DNA from: Bimuria novae-zelandiae CBS 107.79
Taxonomy: Eukaryota > Ascomycota > Dothideomycetes > Pleosporales > Didymosphaeriaceae
Length of the DNA stretch: 54,115 nucleotides
Assembly (NCBI GenBank): GCA_010015655.1
Contig: ML976792.1
Span: 68,295 to 122,409, forward strand
Reading direction: 5' to 3'
Shown: positions 23,399 to 32,750 of the stretch, one piece after another
Layout: each line of letters begins with the position of its first letter
How positions within the stretch are numbered: position 1 is the first letter of the stretch
The notes under the pieces: generated by a model
The model's input: the letters and a program-made list of their open reading frames with translations, nothing else
Database searches by the model: none
What the model was told of the DNA's origin: nothing
Program-made: the position numbers and the translations under genes

Positions 23399-24552
23399 AC
23401 GCATTATCTATGACGCATTTATGTGCATGTACGCATTGCTGAGTTGGAATAGAACTCTGTGCGCGGGAGCGTTTTGGGCATTTGTCATGTCGGATTTACA
23501 GGACCTTTATATCACACATATCAGGCGGTGGTACATGGGCGTTTTTCTTGGAGCAAGCGAGTGCGTCTGCGGTTTTTACATATCCCTCCAATCTTTTTCA
23601 ACGCGTCGTCTTCTTCGCCTGGAGAAGGTAGAAGGGTTCAATTTTACACACGTTTTTTTTACGAATACCCCCGCTCTCCATTTTATAGGGAGGACTGCTA
23701 GGATGGATGGGTTTCTGCAAGGGGAGGCGTTGAGGGCGTGGTAGAAGGGTGACCTTCACGGGTTTGAGGGTGGGCTGGAACGGGGGTTATCTAGGAATGG
23801 ATATCTTTTGATTGGTTTTTTATTTGAGTTGTTGTGGTGTGTGTGAGTGTGTGGGCCCTTCTGTTGCTGTAATCGTCACGTTCCTTAGTTCCGTTCTCCA
23901 CGCAGTTGTCCTGAATACAGCGGCCCGTTTGCGTTTCTCAGTTGGTTGGTGTCGCTTGATCTGTTTAGGTCATTGGAGCACATGGAAGGATGCTCCTACG
24001 ATGCCAAAGTTAAGAGATGATTGACGATACGAGTTTCATACTTCGGTAGGTTTCGATGTGAAACAACCTGCCTGAAGAGTGAGGTTTCGAAGGTTGTTTG
24101 CTGCACACGAATACGAAGCTGCGCCACGGTGGACTCAGCCCGCTCGGCAAGCCGAGGATTCTTGACGCAGCTGCGACGCAGGTATGAGTGACCAAGACAT
24201 CTGCATCCTCGTTATTGCTTGCGTTCCCATGTGGTTATCTGCTATTATTACCACTCCAAGCCAATCCGGTAGTCTGTCGCTGTCGCTGCGGCATTAATGA
24301 AAGGTCGAAATGGATGGCGAGGCTGGAACGGCTCTGCCTTCTGCTGAGCAGTCCTGGAAGTTGCCGGAGGATAGTGGCCGTAAGAGAAGGCGGCTAGGGT
24401 TACCCATGCCGACCGGTCAGATTCCTAAAGAAGGTCTTTTTGAAACATATTGACGAGGGGCAGGAATTATTGACAGTAGAGTGTCTCCGTTTCTGCCGAG
24501 TATTGACACAAATGCGCATACGCTTCCCGCTCCGCCCTTCGCTTTCCCAGGA
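23399..24552. other. Intergenic, no supported gene
   Basis: 3' flank of the OGT-like gene and 5' flank of the HET gene. T-rich tracts at 23610-23660 may be part of a 3' UTR. No frame here has a recognisable domain. The HET reading frame is open back to 24481 without an ATG, so a small upstream exon may exist. Confidence 0.45.
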
Positions 24553-27279
24553 ATGATTCTACCTTCTTCGCACACAGAAACTGTTCTTCCTTCAGAAACT
24601 ATCAGATATAGCTGGTCTTTAGCTACTTCTGAGACTCCAACACCATCCGTTCCGCAAGAACGGGATCCCTCGCCTTTCATTTTTTACCACCATTGGGACC
24701 CTCCCACTTCGCGGGCAAAACAACCAGCACTACAAGATCAACGGCCGACGCCTCCTGTATTCCCTACCGTTCCGCCTATTGTCCCAATCCCTCCGAGAAG
24801 AATTCCCTCGTATGGCTCTCACGATGCTGCAGTGGCATCACCTCCCGCCGCTCCGGTTACGAATTCTGCATCCGGACCTCTTTATATAGCGAACCCGAGA
24901 AGACCTTCGGCAGTTACGACACCTCCAACAGCCTGTCCGAAGTCTACAGGGTCACGGAACAGCTCGCCACCTCGCGTTGGATCAGCAGATTTTGCTAGTG
25001 GCCAAATTACACCGCCTGCGATACCTTTCCGGCCTGATTCGCCCGTACCCGGTCCGACTTATTATTTTCTATCTTACGATACATTCCAAAGCAATCCGCC
25101 CAGCTCCACCTCAACCCTCCAATATATATATCGCTCCATTACGTCGGATCAAATTCGCTTATTGGTTCTGCACGCAGGGAAACCTGATGAAGTAATACGT
25201 TGTTCTCTGAAGCCGATACTAGCTAACAGTTTAGAGGAGTCACAGCTTGGCTACCATGCTCTGTCATATGCTTGGGGTGAAGAGGTTCTTAAGAAAATAC
25301 ATGTTAGTGACTTGCCAGCAATCTCTCACACTCCATACCCACCACTTTCTGGAGGAGTTCCGCGCGAGCTTCACATACGGGGCAATCTGTATGCGGCCCT
25401 GAAAAGACTACGGTGTATCGACGAGGATGTGTGGTTTTGGATTGACACGATCTGCATTGATCAAAACAACATGTTGGAGAAGAGCTATCAACTCCCTAAG
25501 ATGTTGGACATCTATCAAAATGCTTACAGCGTTTGCATTTGGCTGGGTGAGACCGAAATCGGTCGATACCTTGTTAATACACATAAGGATCCCCTTGATT
25601 TTGTTTCTGTTATCGTCAATCTGAAGCTACTAGACCACATCATCGGCGATCCTGCAACCGGGACCCAGGAAGTACTAGAATCCTTTGTTGCCTTTGCCAA
25701 TCTCCTCAAGCGGCCGTGGTTTCGACGTCGTTGGGTCATTCAGGAGGTTGCGGCATCCAAAAGGGCCTTCGTTCAATGCGGCCAGTCAAAGGTCAACTGG
25801 ATCGACTTTGCGGACGCCATACAATTGTTTCTAGACAACATCGAACGCATCCGCGCCATGTACGAACGATCCGAGCTTTCTAGGCGTGATCCGGATGCTT
25901 TCGCTCATGTAGCGTCAGTGGGCGCCGGGGCATTAGTGCGAGCTTCCAGTGACGTACTGAAAAAATTGGACGAATGCAAGATCGTTGCTCGGCTCCACAC
26001 CATCGAATCATTGGTGGTGACATTTCTACATTTCGAAGCGACAGAGAGCCGGGATACCATTTATGCTCTGCTCCCCCTAGCAGACGACAAGGATACGTAT
26101 CTAGGAGCTCGAACACCTTTGGGCTTGCAAGAGCAACCTTACGAGAAGTCCACGGCGGAGGTCTATGCCAAATTCCTTCATGATAGCGTCAAGTCGAGTA
26201 ACTCTTTGGATATAATTTGTCGGCATTGGGCTTTGCCGCTCAACAATCCATCCAGTCCAGCATTGCCTAGCTGGGTAGGTCTCGTCACAGATTCCGCGTT
26301 TGGACCATCTCAGAGAGCAGCTGGCCGACTCAATGGCGAATCTCTTGTTGGCAAGCCAGGCTGCAAGATCTACAATGCCTCTCGAGAAACAGATCCGAGC
26401 ATACGTTTGCAGATTCCTAGTACCCATCAAAGCTTTCATTTCCAGCCTCCCAGGTCTCCAGTGCGTGGACCTTTGATCGATCTCACATCGTCAAACATTT
26501 CCATTGAATCTCCCCTACTCGAGATGACGCGTAGCCAGATACCTTTAACGCCTACGATACAGAACAACATCCAAATAATGGCTACCAAAAGCCAACAAGA
26601 ACACCTCGTTCAGATACCAGTTGATATACAAGCTACAAAACGGGTTGCAGGCGAGAAACGGTTCCGAAACGCCGGCGCATCGGCAAGATTCCGAGCTCAC
26701 CGCAAGGAAAACGAACGAGAAGCATTGATCTCCATAGCGAATCTCGAGTTGGAAGTTCGCGGTTTGAAAGAAGACGTTGAGTTCTATCGTGGGCAACGCG
26801 ACGCGATGGCGAAACTCATCGGCCCCGGCAGTGATGGGGTCGCTCGCGCCGAGTCTCCAAGGCATCGACGTATTCCTGTCTTGTCTGGGAGTGATGTTTT
26901 GGCACTCTGGTGGCGCCTTCATCGGGCCGAGCAAAATGATGCCGGAACCCAGACGGTCCTTGAAAATCAGCCAAATGTTATCATTCAGTCCACAGGAGTT
27001 TCTCAGACTGGTATCGCTACTCAAATCGGTAATATGCCTCAATTCAATGAGATAGATAACAAGGGTAGCAACAGACATCAGATCACAGGGCCAGGGCGGA
27101 CCGAAGGTGCAACTAACCAAGGACCCAACATCCATGACAGGCCATTCTTGGATGAGAACAATAGCGGAGGAGCGTCTACGATCGCTCAGACTCCTGCATT
27201 GATTCTACCTCCATCATTACGAAGACTCTCAAACATTCCATCGCCACCTTCAGAACGACTCTCCATGTCCAGCCTCTAG
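24553..27279 (+). CDS. HET-domain protein with an inserted bZIP segment
   Basis: HET domains act in vegetative (heterokaryon) incompatibility and regulated cell death between genetically different hyphae. The frame from ATG 24553 gives 908 residues; it is open to 24481, so the true start is uncertain. Residues 1-200 are Pro/Ser-rich. The HET domain begins near residue 234 with YHALSYAWGEE and continues with WFWIDTICIDQNN, AYSVCIWLGE and RPWFRRRWVIQEVA. HET-family sequence goes on to LPSWVGLVTDSAFGPSQRAAG. After about residue 625 the HET pattern stops and unrelated sequence follows, including a clear bZIP region (about 696-755): basic RFRNAGASARFRAHRKEN and a zipper-like helix to EVRGLKEDVEFYRGQRD, then SPRHRRIPV as in fungal bZIP factors. 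The frame ends at TAG 27277-27279. HET-family sequence resumes in the same frame just downstream. Whether this bipartite protein is made is unknown. Confidence 0.75.
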   Translation: MILPSSHTETVLPSETIRYSWSLATSETPTPSVPQERDPSPFIFYHHWDPPTSRAKQPALQDQRPTPPVFPTVPPIVPIPPRRIPSYGSHDAAVASPPAAPVTNSASGPLYIANPRRPSAVTTPPTACPKSTGSRNSSPPRVGSADFASGQITPPAIPFRPDSPVPGPTYYFLSYDTFQSNPPSSTSTLQYIYRSITSDQIRLLVLHAGKPDEVIRCSLKPILANSLEESQLGYHALSYAWGEEVLKKIHVSDLPAISHTPYPPLSGGVPRELHIRGNLYAALKRLRCIDEDVWFWIDTICIDQNNMLEKSYQLPKMLDIYQNAYSVCIWLGETEIGRYLVNTHKDPLDFVSVIVNLKLLDHIIGDPATGTQEVLESFVAFANLLKRPWFRRRWVIQEVAASKRAFVQCGQSKVNWIDFADAIQLFLDNIERIRAMYERSELSRRDPDAFAHVASVGAGALVRASSDVLKKLDECKIVARLHTIESLVVTFLHFEATESRDTIYALLPLADDKDTYLGARTPLGLQEQPYEKSTAEVYAKFLHDSVKSSNSLDIICRHWALPLNNPSSPALPSWVGLVTDSAFGPSQRAAGRLNGESLVGKPGCKIYNASRETDPSIRLQIPSTHQSFHFQPPRSPVRGPLIDLTSSNISIESPLLEMTRSQIPLTPTIQNNIQIMATKSQQEHLVQIPVDIQATKRVAGEKRFRNAGASARFRAHRKENEREALISIANLELEVRGLKEDVEFYRGQRDAMAKLIGPGSDGVARAESPRHRRIPVLSGSDVLALWWRLHRAEQNDAGTQTVLENQPNVIIQSTGVSQTGIATQIGNMPQFNEIDNKGSNRHQITGPGRTEGATNQGPNIHDRPFLDENNSGGASTIAQTPALILPPSLRRLSNIPSPPSERLSMSSL

Positions 27280-27603
27280 ACTAGCGAACGTCAAAATGAT
27301 AGTCGCATCTTCGGGTCGAGCATAGTTTTGGTTGCTACTGGATTTCGCCTTTGCCGCATCACCCAAGTTTTATTTCGTGTTGTAGATGGTGTCATCTCTC
27401 ACGATTGTCTCGAAATTGCTGGCTGGGACCGTCGCCACGATATCAACGAGATTCCGGATCGGCTTTGGAGGACCCTAGTCGCCGACCGTACCAAAACTGG
27501 CTCTACTGCTCTATCGTGGTGGCGAAGAGCGTGCATGTATTGCCTCTCGAAAGCCGCAAGCCCGAATGGCGATTTGAACACTCCTATCGCGTTGTTAAGT
27601 TAG
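27280..27603 (+). pseudogene. Detached, truncated C-terminal part of the HET-family protein
   Basis: It is in the same frame as the HET gene, separated from it only by the TAG at 27277-27279. From about 27331 it reads VATGFRLCRITQV, then VVDGVISHDCLEIAGWDRR, IPDRLWRTLVADRTK and ACMYCLSKAASPNGDLNTP, the segment that follows the SWVGLVTDSAFGP part in fungal HET proteins. It ends at 27601-27603, where the family normally continues, so the 3' end is missing too. With no ATG near its beginning it is unlikely to be translated alone unless the TAG is read through. Confidence 0.75.
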
Positions 27604-28444
27604 ATTGCTGTAAAGGCGATAAAAGGTTAAGTTAGTAGGGTAACCGCTTGCTTGTACTGACCACTCGCTTGTTAAGTACGTTACCTTAGCTATTAATAGG
27701 GTAGCTGCAACACCAAGCTTCGCAGATATATATATATATACACAGTTTTAAATATAATATAGCGTTAATTGATTATCGCGACTTTTGTGTGGGTGATCGG
27801 TTTGGTAGGGCAGATCAACATTTAGGGGTGATCAACATTTAGGGGTGATCAACATTTAGGGGTGATCAACATTTAGGGGTGATCAACATTTAGGTGCGTC
27901 GGTTAGGTGCGTTGTGTGGTGGGCATCGTGGATGTTGTGTAGAGATGCGTCGCGATCTTGGTGGGGTGACTCAGTGACTAGGGTGGCTCAATGACTGGTG
28001 AAACACATTAACGTTATTTATGTTGCTTACATACACAACTTGTTGTTACCGTCCGGTCCGGGCAGCTATTGTTAAGGAATTAAAAAACCGACTTCTTGTG
28101 TTCGTAGGATGGGTTTTTGATCCGTAGGTAGTAGCATTGATGGGTTTGAATTCGTGTCGATGGTTGCAATGGCGAAGGGTTCGAAACTTGGACCCAGTGG
28201 GTGGGGTCGATTGGCCGATCGCGATAATGACGATGCTTGCCGGGGAGCTTGCTTGTTTTAGCGCAGCCAAGTTGTGCAACAACCTTCCCTTTGACCTGGA
28301 GGCCGACACCTCGCTTTGGAGCTTTGAAATTCTGTGGTTCCCTACGATTAACTAGGAGTGTGTTTTCGTGTTGCGAGACGTTGTACCTGCCGCATTAATT
28401 GATACGGGTGCATCGAGTGATACGAGCTTCCGAGGCACATCACC
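27604..28444. other. AT-rich repeat-bearing intergenic region
   Basis: It begins where the HET homology breaks off. It holds an AT dinucleotide run at about 27727-27741, a five-copy 17-bp tandem array (27813-27894), and then the promoter of the channel gene. No coding frame is supported. Confidence 0.5.
27813..27894. repeat. 17-bp minisatellite, about 5 copies
   Basis: The unit gatcaacatttaggggt repeats head to tail without visible mismatch in copies 1-4; the fifth is truncated after tttagg. Each unit contains TTTAGGGG, close to the telomeric TTAGGG, and a GATC. Perfect identity suggests a young or length-variable array. Confidence 0.9.
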
Positions 28445-30426
28445 ATGGTCCGCTGGAGCAAGCTCTTCAATTCCGACGGCCACGACAGACGCCATCGCCT
28501 GCAGGATGAGATTCGCTCGCGTGAGTGACACGTTCTTTGTGCATGGCTTGAATTGGAGACTGACGATGCGCAGTCCTGCCCACGCGCCACGAGCGTCCCC
28601 CGCCGCCGCCCATGAACCCCAAAGAAGTCACCAAAGTCGCGCTGCGCCTCAAGCACCAGATCGAGCAAGTGATCCCGTGCGAGCTCGAAGCAGAAGTCGT
28701 TACGAAACCGCACAGCCACATCCTCACGCCCGCCGTCATTGAGACGGCGACACAAGCTGGAGGGGAGGAGCATGCCGCGTGTGTAGTGTATTGTCTGTTG
28801 GTCGTGAAGAAGTGGTTTAAGAGACAGGCGCTGGCCGAGCTGTGGGATGCCGATCTGCACGAGGTTCGCGCTGTTGCGGCCGAGATGTTGGCGAAACGCA
28901 TTATTGAAGCGGAAGATGACCAGGACTACCTCATGGAGCATATACTGCTCAAGCGGTATTCCATCTTTGTGGATGGCGAGCCGACGGCGCCGGCGAATGT
29001 CATTGAGCGCGCTGTCGATCTGCATGCCCTGACCGTCATTGGGTCGTCTGGCTACCAAAAGTGCATACAACATCTGTGGAAAGGATGGCTGGTGCAAGAC
29101 GACGACGACCCCAGTCGCTTCATCAAGTACGACAACAGAGCAAACACGTCCTACTGGGCCCATCTCGACCCCGACCGCATGAGGGTGCCGCGCTACCAAA
29201 ATGCGCTGCAGATTGCCATCTCCATTGTGTTCCTCGCCCTTTACACAGGCGCCATCAACACCATCAATCCGTCCGGTGACCTGGACACGGTCGAAGTGCT
29301 ACTCTACATCTTCACCCTCGGCTTCATCTGCGACGAGACGGCCAAGCTATGGAAGGTCGGCCGCTACTACATCGGCTTCTGGAACATCTTCAACACGACC
29401 CTCTACTCGCTCCTCGCAACCTCGTTTGTCCTGCGCATGGTCGCCTTCGGCCACAATCACGGCTCCGAACGTCGCGGCCACTACAACGAGCTCAGCTACG
29501 ACTTCCTCGCCTTCAGCGCGCCCATGTTCTGGCTGCGCCTGATGCTGTACCTCGACACGTTCCGCTTCTTCGGCGCCATGCTGGTCGTCCTCAAAGTAAT
29601 GATGCGTGAATCCCTCATTTTCTTCGCACTCCTCGTCGTCGTCCTCATCGGGTTTCTGCAAGCCTTCATCGGCCTCGACCTCACGGATAACAGCATCACC
29701 GACTCGGGTTTTGTCATCCAGGCTATGCTGAATGCTATCATGCAGTCGCCGGAATTCGACGGCTTCGACCGCTTCGCGCCGCCGTTTGGAATTATCCTCT
29801 ACTACATCTTCACCTTCGTCGTCATGGTCATCCTACTGAATATCCTCATCGCTTTATACAACTCCGCGTACGAAGACATAACCGAAAACGCTATCGACGA
29901 GTACATGGCGCTGTTCTCGCAGAAAACGATGCAGTTCGTGCGGGCCCCCGATGAGAACGTGTTCATCGCGCCATTCAACCTCATCGAGATGCTGCTCCTC
30001 ATTCTACCATTCGAATGGTGGATGTCTACGCCCACATACGCGCGTCTGAACGACTGGGTCATGGGCGTGATCTACAGTCCGCTCTTGATCGTCACGGCCT
30101 TCGTGGAACAGCGGCAGGCGCAGAGCGTGAGGGTGAATCGGAAGCGCGGCGAGGACGACGACGATGTAGTGCAGGAGTGGGAGCAGGTCATGGGGGAGTG
30201 CGACTTTGAGGCTGACGGGTGGGATAAGAAGGTCCAGCAAAGCAGGCCGAACGTCGAGGTTGAAACGAGCGTGCTCGAGGTGCGCAAGCTCCAAGCTGAA
30301 GTCAAAGAACTCAAAGAAATCCTGCTGGAGCTGAGGGATCGCGCGAATTGGGGCAGTGACACGTTGAAGGAGAGTAGGGTGGAGGAGAAGGGCGAGAGTA
30401 GTGAGAGTCCGGTGGGGGAGGAGTAA
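28445..30426 (+). CDS. yvc1: Yvc1-type vacuolar TRP cation channel
   Basis: The fungal TRP channel Yvc1 releases Ca2+ from the vacuole on hyperosmotic or mechanical stimulus. Two exons, 28445-28520 and 28574-30426, give 642 residues (yeast Yvc1 is about 675). The intron (28521-28573) has donor GTGAGT and joins DEIRS to LLPTRHERPPPPP. The start lies in CACCATGG. The cytosolic N-terminal part contains EVTKVALRLKHQIEQVIPCE and YCLLVVKKWFKRQA. Hydrophobic spans follow from about ALQIAISIVFLALYTGAI through TVEVLLYIFTLGFICDETAK, FFALLVVVLIGFLQAFIGLD and FGIILYYIFTFVVMVILLN; the pore lies between the last two, around QAMLNAIMQSPEFDGF. The tail is acidic (EDDDD) then a coiled coil (EVRKLQAEVKELKEILLEL). 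The first exon is short, so the exact N-terminus is the least certain part. Confidence 0.92.
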
Positions 30427-30693
30427 GTCTGCCTGGGGAGCCCTCCATTTGACGGATTGTAGGCGAGAGGCGAGCACGGATGTGGGGAGTCATTAGCGTT
30501 CAGGACAGTCCAATATTACTATCATTTTGTACATGTCACTCGTCTGCGTCACCGTGTGTAGCGCTGTAGCGGTCGGTGTGCAGAGGGTGCTCGTGTACGT
30601 TGAGAAACTCCAGCTTGATGTCGTAGAACTGGACGGAGCGGTCGCAGGAGGCTGAGGGGAGCGGGTAGATTTGGAGAAGGCGAGGGGGGCGAC

Positions 30694-30730
30694 GAGGAGG
30701 AGGAGGAGGAGGAGGAGGAGGAGGAGGAGG
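30694..30730. repeat. GAG/CTC trinucleotide run
   Basis: About twelve GAG units on plus (CTC on minus). On minus it would encode a leucine run following ATG-His-Ile-His-Thr, or a proline run in another frame. Confidence 0.9.
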
Positions 30731-31028
30731 GTGTGGATGTGCATAGTGGCAGTAGGATGGGTCGAGTGTGAGAGTGTCGCAGAGTGCCTCACGACGGGGA
30801 CGTAGAAGCGGATGTGTGGGACTGCGCGCTCGCTCTGTTTCCCAGCTCCTCCATGTTAGTATTTATATACGCAGCAACGGCGTGCAAAGACCCCACCTCC
30901 AGTTCGGTCGACCTAGATCCCACATGTCTCTCCACGCCCTCCCCTCGCGTTGTACGAACCCAACCCAACTCCACCACATCTCCGACACTATTATCTCTTT
31001 TCGTTGAAGCCTTCCCAACTGTGTAGGC

Positions 31029-31115
31029 TAGAGCACGCCATGTAATATATTTCACGTTCCGTCGCCTCATGAAGTGCCTGCGCTAGCCCACGCCATGTAA
31101 TATATTTTCCATTCC
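31029..31115. repeat. Two-copy direct repeat containing cacgccatgtaatatatt
   Basis: Copies at 31029-31060 and 31083-31115 share the core cacgccatgtaatatatt with a ctag 5' context and ttcc 3' context. Their role is unknown; a remnant of a small element or a duplicated 3' UTR signal are both possible. Confidence 0.7.
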
Positions 31116-31518
31116 AGTGTTGAGACCTCATTTGTGGAGTTATTTTAACAGGTTGCACTCGTGTCCGAGGATCTTTGTGTTCATGAATGCGGAAGAGAGG
31201 GGAGGCGTGGATGTGTTTCTTTATCCGAGGGCAGACGGAAGAGCACGTTGTGCGTTGGTAGCGCAGGACTAGAAATGGATGCATCTCACATACTTGCAAA
31301 ATCAGGCTGTTACTAGTACTTAATCAAATGCAGGGTTCAATTTGAACCTGGAATTCATATGCAAATTGCTACACCTTGATTTGTTTGGTGAGCTCATGAT
31401 ATCGTATGCGCACCAAGAACACGTATAGAAGCGTACATGGACCACGACGCCGGGCCCGGACCCTCTACCGAACGCCAGATGCACTTTTGACGACCGCTTT
31501 CGAACCAACAAACGGGAT

Positions 31519-32599
31519 CTAGTCCGCCTCGGCAACACCGCCCTCGTCGCTCGTGCTCTCGTCTTCGTCGCCGCTGACTTCCTGGTTCTCGCGCTCGCGC
31601 TTCTCCATGAGTGCTGCGAGCTCGGCGTCGTCGTTTTCTGTGACGGCCTTGGGAGCCATTTTGACGGTGCAGTCGCCGCCGGCTTCTATTATGCTCTTTT
31701 TGATGTCTTCGATTGCTTGTTCGAGCACCTGGATGCCGACGTTCTTGTCGAGACATTGTGATGTCAGGACTAGCAGGGTTAGTCGTGCGCATTTCAAAAG
31801 GTGACAGAGGCAGGGTCCTACCGTATAGCGGCGGTGACACCAGCTTGACCTTGACTTGCGTCTCTGCGGTGTTCTTGGCCTCAGCGCATCGCAGCGCAGT
31901 CTTGACGGCGTCGATGCCCTCGTATCCGAAGCAGGTCACTGCCGACGTCAGCCGCGCTCTGCCAGAAGTCATCACATGACGTACCCTCAATGTCTGACCG
32001 CACCTTGGTGGGCTGCGGAGTGAGCCTCTTGCTGATGTACGTCTGCAGCTCCTCCTTGACCACGTCGTTCGGGAAGGTCACATCGTTCCACACGTCCGGG
32101 TTGGTGATAGAGAGCTTGAAGGCGTCAATCGAGTGGCCGTACTTCTTGTTCAGCGGCCAGCCAATGTTCTCGTAGAGCTCCTGGATCGGTGTGTTGGTCT
32201 TCTCGGCGACGTGACGCATGATCGAGTGCACCATCTTCGACTTGTTGTACCGCTCTTCGCACTTGATGATATCCTCGGGCGACACTCGTCGCTTCGACAG
32301 ATCGATATAGCCCTTGTCCTTGTCCACACGGAGAACCACCACCACCTCGTTACGACCAACCCGAATGAGCTTCTGGATCGAACGGATACGTCTTCGCGAG
32401 AGTTCGGAGAGTAGGATCATGCCGTCGATGTTGTCTACACATATTAGTCTTGGCTGGCAGTATAGTCTTGCCATCACCTACCGTACTCGAGCAGCTTGAC
32501 GTAGGCGCCCATTTCGGCAATCTGCTTGACGTTCACCATGACGAAGCTCTCCACCTCGGGGTACTTCTCCTCGTAGAAGCGACAGTTAGTGAGAGACAT
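31519..32599 (-). CDS. sui2: Translation initiation factor eIF2 alpha
   Basis: eIF2 alpha is the regulatory subunit of the GTP-Met-tRNAi carrier of translation initiation; phosphorylation of one serine by Gcn2-type kinases slows general translation. Four exons on minus: 32599-32482, 32434-31985, 31938-31822 and 31769-31519, giving 311 residues, a normal length. Introns are 32435-32481, 31939-31984 and 31770-31821 (donors GTAGGT, GTACGT, GTAGGA). The S1-type RNA-binding domain occupies about residues 15-88. The phosphorylation loop [19 protein letters not shown] is intact, with the target Ser at 52 (Ser51 without the first Met). The helical domain ([18 protein letters not shown]) and the alpha-beta domain ([20 protein letters not shown], joined across intron 2) follow, then an acidic tail ([12 protein letters not shown]). 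A transposon lies 152 bp upstream of the start codon. Confidence 0.96.
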
Positions 32600-32750
32600 G
32601 TTTGCGACTAGCTCCGGCGGACGGAGGCTTGTATTTGTGAATATTCGGTGGGTATAGGTGGAGGAGTCGCGGGTACTGCGGGGTGGACTTGATAGTCTGT
32701 GGAGGATGAAATCTATCGATGAGTCTTGTGCGAACCCCGCGCGTGGTGTA

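Larger units (their letters stand above)
30427..31518. other. Intergenic with trinucleotide run and short duplicated motif
   Basis: It separates the channel gene from eIF2 alpha, the two 3' ends facing each other. It holds a GAG/CTC run (30694-30730), a minus-strand TATA-like box (tatttatatac, 30859-30869), and a two-copy motif at 31029-31060 and 31083-31115. Minus-strand frames downstream of the TATA-like box could code for a short Leu-rich signal-like peptide (start near 30745), but no family is recognised and the frame beyond the CTC run is ambiguous. Confidence 0.4.

Noticed and set aside
27800..27900. CRISPR-like array (regular short repeats)
   Set aside because: The 17-bp units are directly adjacent with no spacers, and the genome is fungal.
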